64,000 nucleotides of DNA, from contig DAOLDD010000009.1 in NCBI GenBank assembly GCA_035327585.1, positions 54,847-118,846 on the forward strand, written 5' to 3'. Source of the stretch: JAMLJG01 sp035327585 (GTDB taxonomy: Bacteria; Verrucomicrobiota; Kiritimatiellia; CAIVKH01). This document shows, one piece after another, positions 53,376 to 61,161 of the stretch; the stretch's first letter is position 1, and each line of letters begins with the position of its first letter. Both the position numbers and the translations under genes were made by a program. A model generated the notes under the pieces. The model did not search any database. It was not told the DNA's origin and saw nothing but the letters and a program-made list of their open reading frames with translations.

Positions 53376-53903
53376 TCAGGGAGCGGGGGACCCGTGCGGA
53401 ACCCATGTGAATTTTCCCGTGTCGAATCCGATTCCAGTCAGATGGTCCAACAGCCGTTTGCGAAGGGCGGGGCACAATTCCGGGGAGCGCGCCATGACCC
53501 AGACGTATTTCCGGTCGTCGGTGGCGACGGCGGTGGCTTGGTATTCGTCGTCCAGGAAAACGATCAGGTAGGGGAAGCGGAACGGCCAGAAGAACTGGAT
53601 GCGCCACTCGGCTTTCGTTTCTTGATCATGCACGAAGGCCATCGACGTGAACGTCTTGCGCGGGCCGTCGAGCGCGCCTTTGTTGAAGGAGAACGTCGTG
53701 GGGATGCGGCCTTTTTCGTCGAGGCGGTAATTCTCGATGGCGTTGTGCGCGCCTTTTTCGAACGGAGTGAATTGGCCGGCGATCACGTACCAGTCGCCCA
53801 TGAAGCGGGGCAGGTCGACGCGCTCGACGGTGGGCGGCGGTTTGACGGTGGCACAGCCGGCGAGACCAAGTACCAACAGCGGTGCGATGTGCAGCATCTT
53901 CAT
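53376..53903 (-). CDS. blc: Outer-membrane lipocalin (Blc family)
   Basis: The 175-residue lipoprotein has lipobox GLAGC at residues 13-17. The lipocalin signature is DLPRFMGDWYVIAGQFTPFE and the later motif is DDRKYVWVMARSPEL. Blc-type lipocalins bind fatty acids or lysophospholipids in the outer membrane. Length is as expected. Confidence 0.92.
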   Translation of the reverse strand: MKMLHIAPLLVLGLAGCATVKPPPTVERVDLPRFMGDWYVIAGQFTPFEKGAHNAIENYRLDEKGRIPTTFSFNKGALDGPRKTFTSMAFVHDQETKAEWRIQFFWPFRFPYLIVFLDDEYQATAVATDDRKYVWVMARSPELCPALRKRLLDHLTGIGFDTGKFTWVPHGSPAP

Positions 53904-53957
53904 ACGGATACCATACCTGCGGGCCGGGCTTCTGCAAGCGGCGCGTGCGGCGTTTGT

Positions 53958-54046
53958 CGAGGCCGAGGCCGAGACCGAGACCGAGACCGATGCGGAGACC
54001 GAGACCGATGCGGAGACCGAGACCGAGGCGGAGGCCGAGGCCGATT
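53958..54046. repeat. GAGACC/GAGGCC tandem word array
   Basis: Fourteen or so 6-bp words (GAGGCC, GAGACC, GATGCG, GAGACC) lie between the lipocalin start and the 3' end of the PuuD-like gene. It is a direct array without complementary arm, the complement of the repeat inside the LolA-like gene at 22.3 kb. Confidence 0.85.
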
Positions 54047-54081
54047 GGATGAAAGGTGCGTTCGGGAATATGGACGCCGCG

Positions 54082-55293
54082 CTATTCGATTGGTGCGCCG
54101 GCGTCGACCCAGCGGCCGAGCAGGCGGCGTTCCTGCGGGGTGATGCCGGTCTTGTTGGCCAGCGGCATCGTTTGCTGGATCACCGTGCGGAGCTTCACGC
54201 GGTCAGCGTAAGCCTTCAATTGGGAGGGATGATCAAAGTGGACCCCGCCGGTCGCCGCCGCGAATACCGGGTCGGAAGGATTGGAGGAATGGCACGACAG
54301 GCAGCGGTTCTGGACCACCTCCCAGATTTGGTCGAACGAGACGGGCACGGCTGCCGCGCCCGGGTCCGCGGCATAGTCATCCTCTTCCTTGTGACCGCCA
54401 AAGGTGAATACGAGGACCAGCGCGACCGTCGCCGCGGCCAGTGTCGCCGCGATCGCGGGCCGCCAGGGTTGCCACGTGAACCGGATGTTCATGAAGTGGC
54501 GCACACTTGCACTGGCGAAGAAGAGAATCAGCAGGATGACCCAGTTGAGTGGATGACCATAGAGCCCGCCGAAGTGGTTGCTGATCATCGTGAAGATCAC
54601 CGGGAAGGTCAGGTAGTTGTTGTGGATGGAGCGCTGCTTGGCGCGATCCGCGAGCGACAAATCCTGGTCCTGGCCCGCTTCGATGGCCGCCACCATTTGT
54701 TTCTGCGACGGGATAATGTGGAAGAACACGTTGCCCGCCATCAGCGTGCCGAGCAGCGCGCCCATGAGCATGTAGGCGCCGCGTCCGCTGAACTGGTCGT
54801 GCACGAACCAGGTGATGAGCACGAGCAACAGAAGGGAAATCACGTTCTTGGCCGTTGGATTCCGGGCCGGAATGCGCCACATCAGGTCGTAGAACAGCCA
54901 CCCACCGGCGATCACCGCGCATGCGAGCGCCACGCCGTCGGCATAGGTGAGGTCCGCCTTCGTCGGATCCAGGAGAAAGGCGCCGCGTCCCGAAAAATAG
55001 ACCAGGATGAGCAGGGCGACGCCGGTGATCCACGTGGTGTAGGACTGCCATTTGAACCAGTGGAGCAGGGAGGGGAGCGTGGATGCCTGCGCGCGGAATT
55101 TTTCCACGCGATAAAACCCGCCGCTGTGCAGCAGCCACGTTTCGCCAAACTTCGCGGGCTCCCCGTGCGTGCCGGTTCGCAGGTTGCGATCCAGCCAGTT
55201 GAACAACATCGAGTTGCCGACCCACATGATCGCGGCAATGACGTGCACCCAGCGCGCGATCAGCCCCAACCACTCCACCAGTTGTGCGTCCAT
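54082..55293 (-). CDS. PuuD-like urate hydroxylase / cytochrome c membrane protein
   Basis: The start at 55293 (MDAQLVEW) gives 403 residues. About eight transmembrane helices (DUF989-type: RWVHVIAAIMWVGNSMLFNW, MAGNVFFHIIPSQKQMV) precede a cytochrome c domain with CLSCH near residue 325 and Met ligand candidates in QQTMPLANKTG. PuuD-type proteins hydroxylate urate and pass electrons to the respiratory chain. No other purine-degradation gene is present here, so the substrate is uncertain. Confidence 0.8.
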   Translation of the reverse strand: MDAQLVEWLGLIARWVHVIAAIMWVGNSMLFNWLDRNLRTGTHGEPAKFGETWLLHSGGFYRVEKFRAQASTLPSLLHWFKWQSYTTWITGVALLILVYFSGRGAFLLDPTKADLTYADGVALACAVIAGGWLFYDLMWRIPARNPTAKNVISLLLLVLITWFVHDQFSGRGAYMLMGALLGTLMAGNVFFHIIPSQKQMVAAIEAGQDQDLSLADRAKQRSIHNNYLTFPVIFTMISNHFGGLYGHPLNWVILLILFFASASVRHFMNIRFTWQPWRPAIAATLAAATVALVLVFTFGGHKEEDDYAADPGAAAVPVSFDQIWEVVQNRCLSCHSSNPSDPVFAAATGGVHFDHPSQLKAYADRVKLRTVIQQTMPLANKTGITPQERRLLGRWVDAGAPIE

Positions 55294-55346
55294 ATGACGC
55301 GAAACGTACAGCGTTCGGGGATGAAGCACAAGGGCGCGGCTGGGAC

Positions 55347-57095
55347 TTACACGTCGATCCGGCCGGCGATACCCTTGGCGTGGGGCAGTGTAAGATCGCC
55401 GCCCGCGCCGCTTAGCGTGGCGCGGTCGGGCTCGACGTTCAGCGTCAGGCGCGCGTCCGGGTGGCGCGCTTTCCAGATATTGGCCACGCAGAGCAGCCGT
55501 TCCAAGCCGTCGCCCCGCTGGTAGTTCCAGACTTCGTCCGGTTGCGCGACGCGCGGGCCGTCGTAGATCGACACGTCCTGAATCGCCAGCACGCGCTCCA
55601 CCGCCTCGCGGTCGCCGAGGGCCTCGAGCGCCTTGACGGTGACCGGATTGCGTTCGATGGCGGCCTGTACGACCGGGGTCCAGTCGATTCGCGAGAAGTC
55701 GCGCGCGGCGTAAAACGCGAGGTCAGCGGAGGGATGCCGGTCGCGGATCGATTCCAGGTGCGCCACGATTTCGTCGCGGCTCATCTCCGTCTTGAGGTCC
55801 AGCGTGGGCCCGGGTACGAAGCGCGTATGCCCGTCGCGGTGGGGCAGTTTCGGTTCCAGTCGCGCGAATTGCACGAGCCGCGTCACCACGTCGCGCGACT
55901 TGCTGCATTGGCAGTCCAGCGCCGCCGCGAGGCGGTCGATGTCGGCCGGTTTGCTGATATCCACCTGGCCCTTCTTGAAAAACTCATCGAATTTATTCAG
56001 CAGGAGTCGGTCGGGAAGGAGTTCGGGGAAGAACTCATCCTCATCTATCTCGTTGAGCAGCTTTTCGCGCGTCGCGTCGCTTACTTTGTACGAGCTATTG
56101 TGCTCATAGGCATAAACCCGTTCCGCCGGGATGTAGCGGGATTTTCCGTGCGCGTCGTGGCGGATTTGGAAACACTTCTGCAGTGCGCTCTGGTCGCGGA
56201 GGAAGTTCGCCATGATCTCCATCGTGATATGCGTCGTCAGGTAGCGCCGCAGGGATGCGCCGAACTGCTCGTACACCGCCGGGGCGATGGTCGCCTCGGG
56301 ATAGACGCAGTGGATGTAGCCGGTGTGGTGCGCGACGATGGTCACCTGCTCGTGCCGCAGTGCGCGCTGCGCCTTCGCGGTCTGTTCCGTGCCGTTGAAC
56401 CACATGTTTTTCGTGACGAGGCGGCGGTTGTTCGTCAACACGCCGTCGCCGAGATCGATGAAGTTCTGCGAGTGGAGTGGCGTCGCCAGCAGGTAGATGT
56501 TGTCGAGCGGCACGCCGCACACCACGAACAGCGCCGCGGCGTAGAGGGTCGAGAGCGAGACGCATTCGCCGGCGCCACGCGTGAAGCCGGGTTTCTCACG
56601 GAAGGCGTCCATCGCCTCCAGGGTTTCCGTTTTCCAATAGGGGATGACGTTGCCCTCGTATTTATCGAGGCCAAAGTGGCGGCGGATATCGAGGTCGAAG
56701 TAGTACTTGTCGCCCTCGTAGCCGAAGAGGGCGTTGCTGCGGCTGACGGTCTCCTCGTCGATGTAGGGGGCGAAGCGTGCAAGTTCGCGTTCCTTCGTCG
56801 TCAGGCCCCAGGTGTCGAGGTCGAGGTTGAACTCGTAGTGGTCGATGATGAATTGCTTGAGGCGCAGCACGCGGCGGTACGGCGTCATCTTGTGGATGCC
56901 CGCGAACCACGGGTCGTCGCGCCAGCGCCAGAGCCGTGGCGACATGATGTTCGCGAGCACGAGCCCGTAGAGCAGTTCCGGGAAGACGAAGATCTCCATG
57001 TCCGACAGCGTGGCCGCGGAGGAGTACTTCTCGCGGGCGTCGGGGGCGATGGCGGGGTGGGCGGTTGGCGCGGGGAGGGTGGGCATGGCGTTCAT
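55347..57095 (-). CDS. Large soluble protein with transglutaminase-like triad, unknown function
   Basis: The start at 57095 (MNAMPTLP, after AAAGGGTAAA) gives 582 residues; ATG 57134 or 57086 are alternatives. No signal peptide or membrane segment is seen. GAGECVSLSTLYAAAL (Cys178) and ATPLHSQNFIDLGDG (His208, Asp214 or Asp217) resemble the Cys-His-Asp triad of transglutaminase/cysteine-protease folds. The N-terminal 150 residues are aromatic and charged. The C-terminal 250 look helical (DREAVERVLAIQDV). It diverges from the RGG-rich gene with an 89-bp spacer. The substrate is unknown. Confidence 0.7.
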   Translation of the reverse strand: MNAMPTLPAPTAHPAIAPDAREKYSSAATLSDMEIFVFPELLYGLVLANIMSPRLWRWRDDPWFAGIHKMTPYRRVLRLKQFIIDHYEFNLDLDTWGLTTKERELARFAPYIDEETVSRSNALFGYEGDKYYFDLDIRRHFGLDKYEGNVIPYWKTETLEAMDAFREKPGFTRGAGECVSLSTLYAAALFVVCGVPLDNIYLLATPLHSQNFIDLGDGVLTNNRRLVTKNMWFNGTEQTAKAQRALRHEQVTIVAHHTGYIHCVYPEATIAPAVYEQFGASLRRYLTTHITMEIMANFLRDQSALQKCFQIRHDAHGKSRYIPAERVYAYEHNSSYKVSDATREKLLNEIDEDEFFPELLPDRLLLNKFDEFFKKGQVDISKPADIDRLAAALDCQCSKSRDVVTRLVQFARLEPKLPHRDGHTRFVPGPTLDLKTEMSRDEIVAHLESIRDRHPSADLAFYAARDFSRIDWTPVVQAAIERNPVTVKALEALGDREAVERVLAIQDVSIYDGPRVAQPDEVWNYQRGDGLERLLCVANIWKARHPDARLTLNVEPDRATLSGAGGDLTLPHAKGIAGRIDV

Positions 57096-57184
57096 TTTAC
57101 CCTTTGTCGCGCGCAGTTCCAGAATCCTTTCCAATTCAGAATGCGCATTGAAATACGACGGCGGGTCGCCTACGCTCTGGCCGC

Positions 57185-58690
57185 ATGTCTTCAGACCCCT
57201 CCATTCCGCCGGATGCCGCCCCTGTTGAATCCGGCCCCACGCCCGAGGCGAGCGACCTCGTGTTCAATCTCGATTTTGTGCCCACGTGGGCGCGCAAGCC
57301 GGCGGAGAACCCGTATGCCGGGCGCGCGGATTTTCAATCTGATGGCCCACGCGATCGCGGGCGCCCCGGCGGGCGCGACCGCGACCGCATGCGCGGTCCG
57401 AAACCGGGCGGCGATCGCAACCGCGGTGGCCCACGCGACCGGGACCGCGGGGGACGCGGTGGCCGTGGACGGCCCGACCGTGATCGTGGTCCGGCGCCTG
57501 GCCGCCAACCGCCGCCCCGCCTGCCCATCGCGATCTCGTTCCTGCCCGATCGCCAGCAGTTGAGCGCCGTCGTCCGCCAGTTGAACGCCTCGCAGAAGGC
57601 CTATCCCGTTTCCTACGTCGCGCATCTCCTGCTCGCGAAACCTGAATTCCACCTCGTGAAAATTGAAGCACGCGGCGAGCTGCAGCTCTGGCAGTTCAAG
57701 CCGGACGGCGCGATCTTCCTCGATGTGGAGTCGCTGCGCTCTCACGCCATTCGCCTGCACCTCAGCCAGGTGTTCGACGAGACCATTGAGCAGACCGATC
57801 CGCCCGCGGGGAATTTCAACTGCGTCGGTCGCTGCACGTTGAGCGGCGAGTGGCTGGGTCCGCCCAATTACCACGGTTACCAGGAGCGTCTGCTCGACCT
57901 GCACCGCACCCGGTTTCCCCACATGAAGATCGACGACTACCGCGCGCGCATCGAAATGGTGCGCGACCCGGCGGCCATCGAACAGTGGAAGGAACAGGCG
58001 CGCTCGCGGCGCGTCTACCGCCCCAAGGGCCAGCCCGATGCCGCGCCGATTGGCCGCGAGGAGGCGGTCCAGCAGTTCGCCCAGAAGCATCTCGCCGGGA
58101 TGCAGCAAAGCGGACGCCGCTTCATCATGCCGGCCGCGGTCATCCGCGAACTGCCCGACAGCCCGTTGCGCCGCCAGTTGGAAGACGCGTGGGTGCGCGA
58201 GAACAAGAATCCATTCACGATGAATCTCGCGTTGCGTCCCGCCTTCAAGCACATGCGCCTGCATTTGTTCAAGGCCGGGAAGGGCGAACCCTTCGTCACG
58301 GCGATCGTGCCCAAGGCGCTCGACGCGGGCCACGCGGTCGAAAACATCCGCGCGATGCTGAATCTCATCCACGAGCATCCGGGTTGGAACCGCGCCCAGT
58401 TGGTTGAGCATCTGAAACCGGGCATCGCGCCGGATTGCGAAGAAGCCAACGAACTGCTCGCCCCCCTGCGCTGGCTGGTCGAGAAGGGCCACGTCATCGA
58501 ATTCTTCAACGGCACCCTGTCCGCCCCCGCGGAGCCGCCCGCGCCGAAAGCAGTTTCCACTCCCGTCCCGGTCAGTGAACCCCCCGCGTCCGAGCCGCCG
58601 CCTGTGGTGGTGCCGGCGCTGGAACCGGAACCCGTTTTGCCGCCCGCCGCCGAGGTTGTGCCGGAAATTACAGACGTTGAAAGTCGCTAA
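57185..58690 (+). CDS. RGG-rich probable nucleic-acid-binding protein, unknown function
   Basis: The 501-residue product has a disordered N-terminal region (about 50-110) with many RG/DR repeats (GRPGGRDRDRMRGPKPGG, RGGRGGRGRP), like RNA-binding RGG boxes. The middle 300 residues are folded and conserved-looking (SQKAYPVSYVAHLLLAKPEF, GRCTLSGEWLGPPNYHGYQE). The end is Pro-rich. The final residues EITDVESR and the stop lie in the TACAGACGTTG repeat. No known domain was recognised. Confidence 0.7.
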   Translation: MSSDPSIPPDAAPVESGPTPEASDLVFNLDFVPTWARKPAENPYAGRADFQSDGPRDRGRPGGRDRDRMRGPKPGGDRNRGGPRDRDRGGRGGRGRPDRDRGPAPGRQPPPRLPIAISFLPDRQQLSAVVRQLNASQKAYPVSYVAHLLLAKPEFHLVKIEARGELQLWQFKPDGAIFLDVESLRSHAIRLHLSQVFDETIEQTDPPAGNFNCVGRCTLSGEWLGPPNYHGYQERLLDLHRTRFPHMKIDDYRARIEMVRDPAAIEQWKEQARSRRVYRPKGQPDAAPIGREEAVQQFAQKHLAGMQQSGRRFIMPAAVIRELPDSPLRRQLEDAWVRENKNPFTMNLALRPAFKHMRLHLFKAGKGEPFVTAIVPKALDAGHAVENIRAMLNLIHEHPGWNRAQLVEHLKPGIAPDCEEANELLAPLRWLVEKGHVIEFFNGTLSAPAEPPAPKAVSTPVPVSEPPASEPPPVVVPALEPEPVLPPAAEVVPEITDVESR

Positions 58691-58720
58691 AAGCGATTCT
58701 ACAGACGTTGAAAATTCCGG
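58661..58720. repeat. Two-copy TACAGACGTTG element, copy 2
   Basis: TACAGACGTTGAAAGTCGCT and TACAGACGTTGAAAATTCC begin at 58669 and 58700, 31 bp apart as at 21.7 kb. A GTCGCTAAAAGCGAT dyad lies between. The first copy contains the stop codon of the RGG-rich gene. Confidence 0.8.
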
Positions 58721-58777
58721 TTCCTCCGGGTGAGGAAACCCTGTCCGCAACTCAGGTTCAGTCCTGCGCTATCTGAA

Positions 58778-59716
58778 CTAGCCCTGCGCGCGCTGCCACT
58801 CGACTTGCGCCTTGAGACCGGTGGCGTAGGGGGTCGTGGGGGTGTAGCCGAGCAGGCGGCGGGCTTTGTCGATGTTGGCCGCGGTGTGCTTCTGATCGCC
58901 GGGGCGTGGCGGCTTGCGGTCGATCACGGCCTTTTTCCCGGTGAGCTCCTCTAGCTGGCGGATGACGTTGTTCAGGGAGACGATTTCGCCGCCGCCGACG
59001 TTGAAGACCTGACCGAGCGCCGCCTCGCGTTTTTCCGCCGCAAGGATTGTCGCGTTCACGCAATCCGCCACGTAGGTGTTGCTGCGCGTCTGTTCGCCGT
59101 CGCCGAACATCGTGAACGTGCCGCCGGAAAGCAGTGTGCGGATGAGGATGTTGTAGGCCATGTCCGGGCGCTGGCGCGGGCCGTATACGGAGAAATAACG
59201 GAGGATGGTGATGGGCTGGCCGAAATTGGACTCGAACGCGCGGCACAAATTTTCCGCGGCGAGTTTCGTAATGCCGTACGGCGAGAAGGGCTGCAACGGC
59301 GCATCTTCACCCTGCGTGGCCTCCTTGCCATATACGCTGGAGGTGGAGACGTGGATGAATTGCGGCAGCTTCACGGTGCGCGCGGCTTCGAGCAGGCGCA
59401 GCGTGGCGTCGCAGTTGCAGGTGTTATAGAGGGAAAAGTCGCTCCAGCTCTTCATCAGGCCGGGCATCGCGGCGAGGTGAAACACCACGTCGCACCCTTC
59501 GACGAGCGGCGCCAGTTCGCCCGCGCGCAAGTCCACTTCATGGAATTGGAAATTCTTGCGGCCGCGCAGGGTTTCGAGGTTCGACTCCTTGAGCGGGCGC
59601 GGGTAGTAGGGGATGAATGTGTCGACGCCGACGACGTCGATTCCCCGCGCGGTCAGCGCTTCGCTCAGATGCGATCCAATAAACCCGGCCGCGCCGGTCA
59701 CCATGCAACGTTTCAT
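58778..59716 (-). CDS. NAD-dependent sugar-nucleotide epimerase (UDP-glucuronate/UDP-glucose 4-epimerase-like)
   Basis: The start at 59716 (MKRCMVTG) gives 312 residues. The extended SDR fold has GAAGFIGSHL at 8-17, the catalytic Ser in STSSVYGKEA, and the Tyr-Lys pair in SPYGITKLAAEN. PYYPRPLKESNLETL resembles the UDP-glucuronate epimerase branch. It would supply sugar nucleotides for envelope polysaccharide. The nearest neighbours do not name a pathway. Confidence 0.88.
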   Translation of the reverse strand: MKRCMVTGAAGFIGSHLSEALTARGIDVVGVDTFIPYYPRPLKESNLETLRGRKNFQFHEVDLRAGELAPLVEGCDVVFHLAAMPGLMKSWSDFSLYNTCNCDATLRLLEAARTVKLPQFIHVSTSSVYGKEATQGEDAPLQPFSPYGITKLAAENLCRAFESNFGQPITILRYFSVYGPRQRPDMAYNILIRTLLSGGTFTMFGDGEQTRSNTYVADCVNATILAAEKREAALGQVFNVGGGEIVSLNNVIRQLEELTGKKAVIDRKPPRPGDQKHTAANIDKARRLLGYTPTTPYATGLKAQVEWQRAQG

Positions 59717-59781
59717 GCTTCGTCCTTGATTCCGTACGCTACCAAACACAAACGCGCGTCCCGGCGCGAGTCCAAATCATC

Positions 59782-61161
59782 TCATTCCGTTGCGCCGGCG
59801 TATTCCGTGATGTTCAGCTTGTCCATCCGGTATTTCAAGATCCGGCGCGTCGTGCCGAGCAATTCGGCCGCGCGCGTCTGTACGCCGTTTGCCTCGCGCA
59901 TCGCCTGCATGACGAGGTCGCGTTCGTAGGCGTTGACCATTTCCTCCAGCGAGAAGCCGTTCAGGCGGACGGGCGGCGTGGCTGCGGTCGCTTCACCCTG
60001 GAAATCGCGCGGCAGGTGTTCCGGTTTGAGGATCGCTTCGCGTCCGTGCAGCACGAGCATGCGCTCAACGAGGTTGCGCAGTTCGCGTACGTTGCCGGGC
60101 CATCCGTAACCCAGGAGTCGATCGATCAAGCCGGGCGCGAATTCCGCGGTCTGCACCTTCATGGTCTGCTTGAAGTATTGCAGGAAATATTCGGTGAGCA
60201 GCGGGATGTCGTCGGGGCGTTCGCGCAGCGGCGGCACGACGATGGGCACGACGTTCAGCCGGTAGTAAAGGTCCTCCCGAAAGCGCTTTTCCGCCATTTC
60301 GGCCTTGAGGTCCTTGTTGGACGCCGCGATGACGCGGGCGTTCGTACGGATGACCTGCGTGCCGCCGAGCCGCATGAATTCACGCTCCTGCAGTACGCGC
60401 AGCAGCTTAACCTGCGTGGTTAGCGGCATCTCGCTGACTTCGTCGAAGAACAACGTGCCGGAGCCGGCGAGATCGAAGCGGCCAAACTTGCGTTTGTCGG
60501 CGCCGGTGAAAGCCCCCTTTTCGTGTCCGAACAGCTCGCTTTCCATCAGCGTCTCGGGCAGCGCGCCGCAGTGTACGGCGACGAACGGCTCTTCGTGGCG
60601 CGGACTCAATGAGTGGAGCTGGCGTGCGATGAGTTCCTTGCCCGTGCCGCTCTCGCCGAGGATCAGGACCGTGGCGTCGCTCTCCGCCGCCTTGCGCGTG
60701 TCCTCAAGGGCCTGGACGAAGGCGGGCGAACGGCCCACCACCCCGTGCACCGGGAACTGGCGCGCGACCTCGGTTTGCAGCACCTGCACCTGCATGCGCA
60801 GCGCCCGGTTTTCCAGCGCCCGCGCGACGACCCGGCGGATTTCCGGCACGTCGAACGGCTTCGTCACGAAATCGACCGCGCCGAATTTGATGGATTCGAC
60901 GATGGGGCGCACGTTGGTCGAGGCGCTGACCATGATGAAGGCGAGTTCGGGATAAAGCTCCTGCGCCTCCTTGAGCACCGTGACGCCGTCCTTGTCCGGC
61001 ATCATGACGTCGAGCATGACGAGGTCGTATCGGTTTTCGCCGAGCGCCTTCAACCCCTCGGTGGCGTTTTCCGCGGTGGTGATGTCGAATTCGCGGCCAA
61101 ACACCATTTTCAGCGATTCGCGGCTGCCGCGTTCGTCATCAATGATCAGTAGTTTTCTCAT
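59782..61161 (-). CDS. NtrC-family sigma-54-dependent response regulator
   Basis: The 459-residue product has a receiver domain with phosphorylatable Asp51 (VMLDVMMPDKDG) and a sigma-54 AAA+ domain with GESGTGKE and the GAFTGA loop. The C-terminal Fis-type HTH is ANGVQTRAAELLGTTRRILKYR. It activates sigma-54 promoters on phosphorylation. The gene overlaps the upstream kinase gene by 4 bp. The good -24/-12 promoter at 31.26 kb is a plausible target, as PilR controls pili elsewhere. Confidence 0.94.
   Translation of the reverse strand: MRKLLIIDDERGSRESLKMVFGREFDITTAENATEGLKALGENRYDLVMLDVMMPDKDGVTVLKEAQELYPELAFIMVSASTNVRPIVESIKFGAVDFVTKPFDVPEIRRVVARALENRALRMQVQVLQTEVARQFPVHGVVGRSPAFVQALEDTRKAAESDATVLILGESGTGKELIARQLHSLSPRHEEPFVAVHCGALPETLMESELFGHEKGAFTGADKRKFGRFDLAGSGTLFFDEVSEMPLTTQVKLLRVLQEREFMRLGGTQVIRTNARVIAASNKDLKAEMAEKRFREDLYYRLNVVPIVVPPLRERPDDIPLLTEYFLQYFKQTMKVQTAEFAPGLIDRLLGYGWPGNVRELRNLVERMLVLHGREAILKPEHLPRDFQGEATAATPPVRLNGFSLEEMVNAYERDLVMQAMREANGVQTRAAELLGTTRRILKYRMDKLNITEYAGATE

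Noticed and set aside
53958..54046. In-frame GAGACC array as part of a protein with an EAETET repeat on the plus strand
   Set aside because: The plus-strand frame has no family similarity and overlaps the PuuD-like gene in antisense; it is treated as an intergenic array.
55461..57563. 700-codon plus-strand frame
   Set aside because: It is antisense to the transglutaminase-like gene and then runs into another frame of the RGG-rich gene; low-complexity composition.
58668..58711. Possible CRISPR from two repeats at 31-bp spacing
   Set aside because: Only two units, an 11-bp repeat core and no cas genes; the same pair recurs at another locus with related flanks, so it is a dispersed element.
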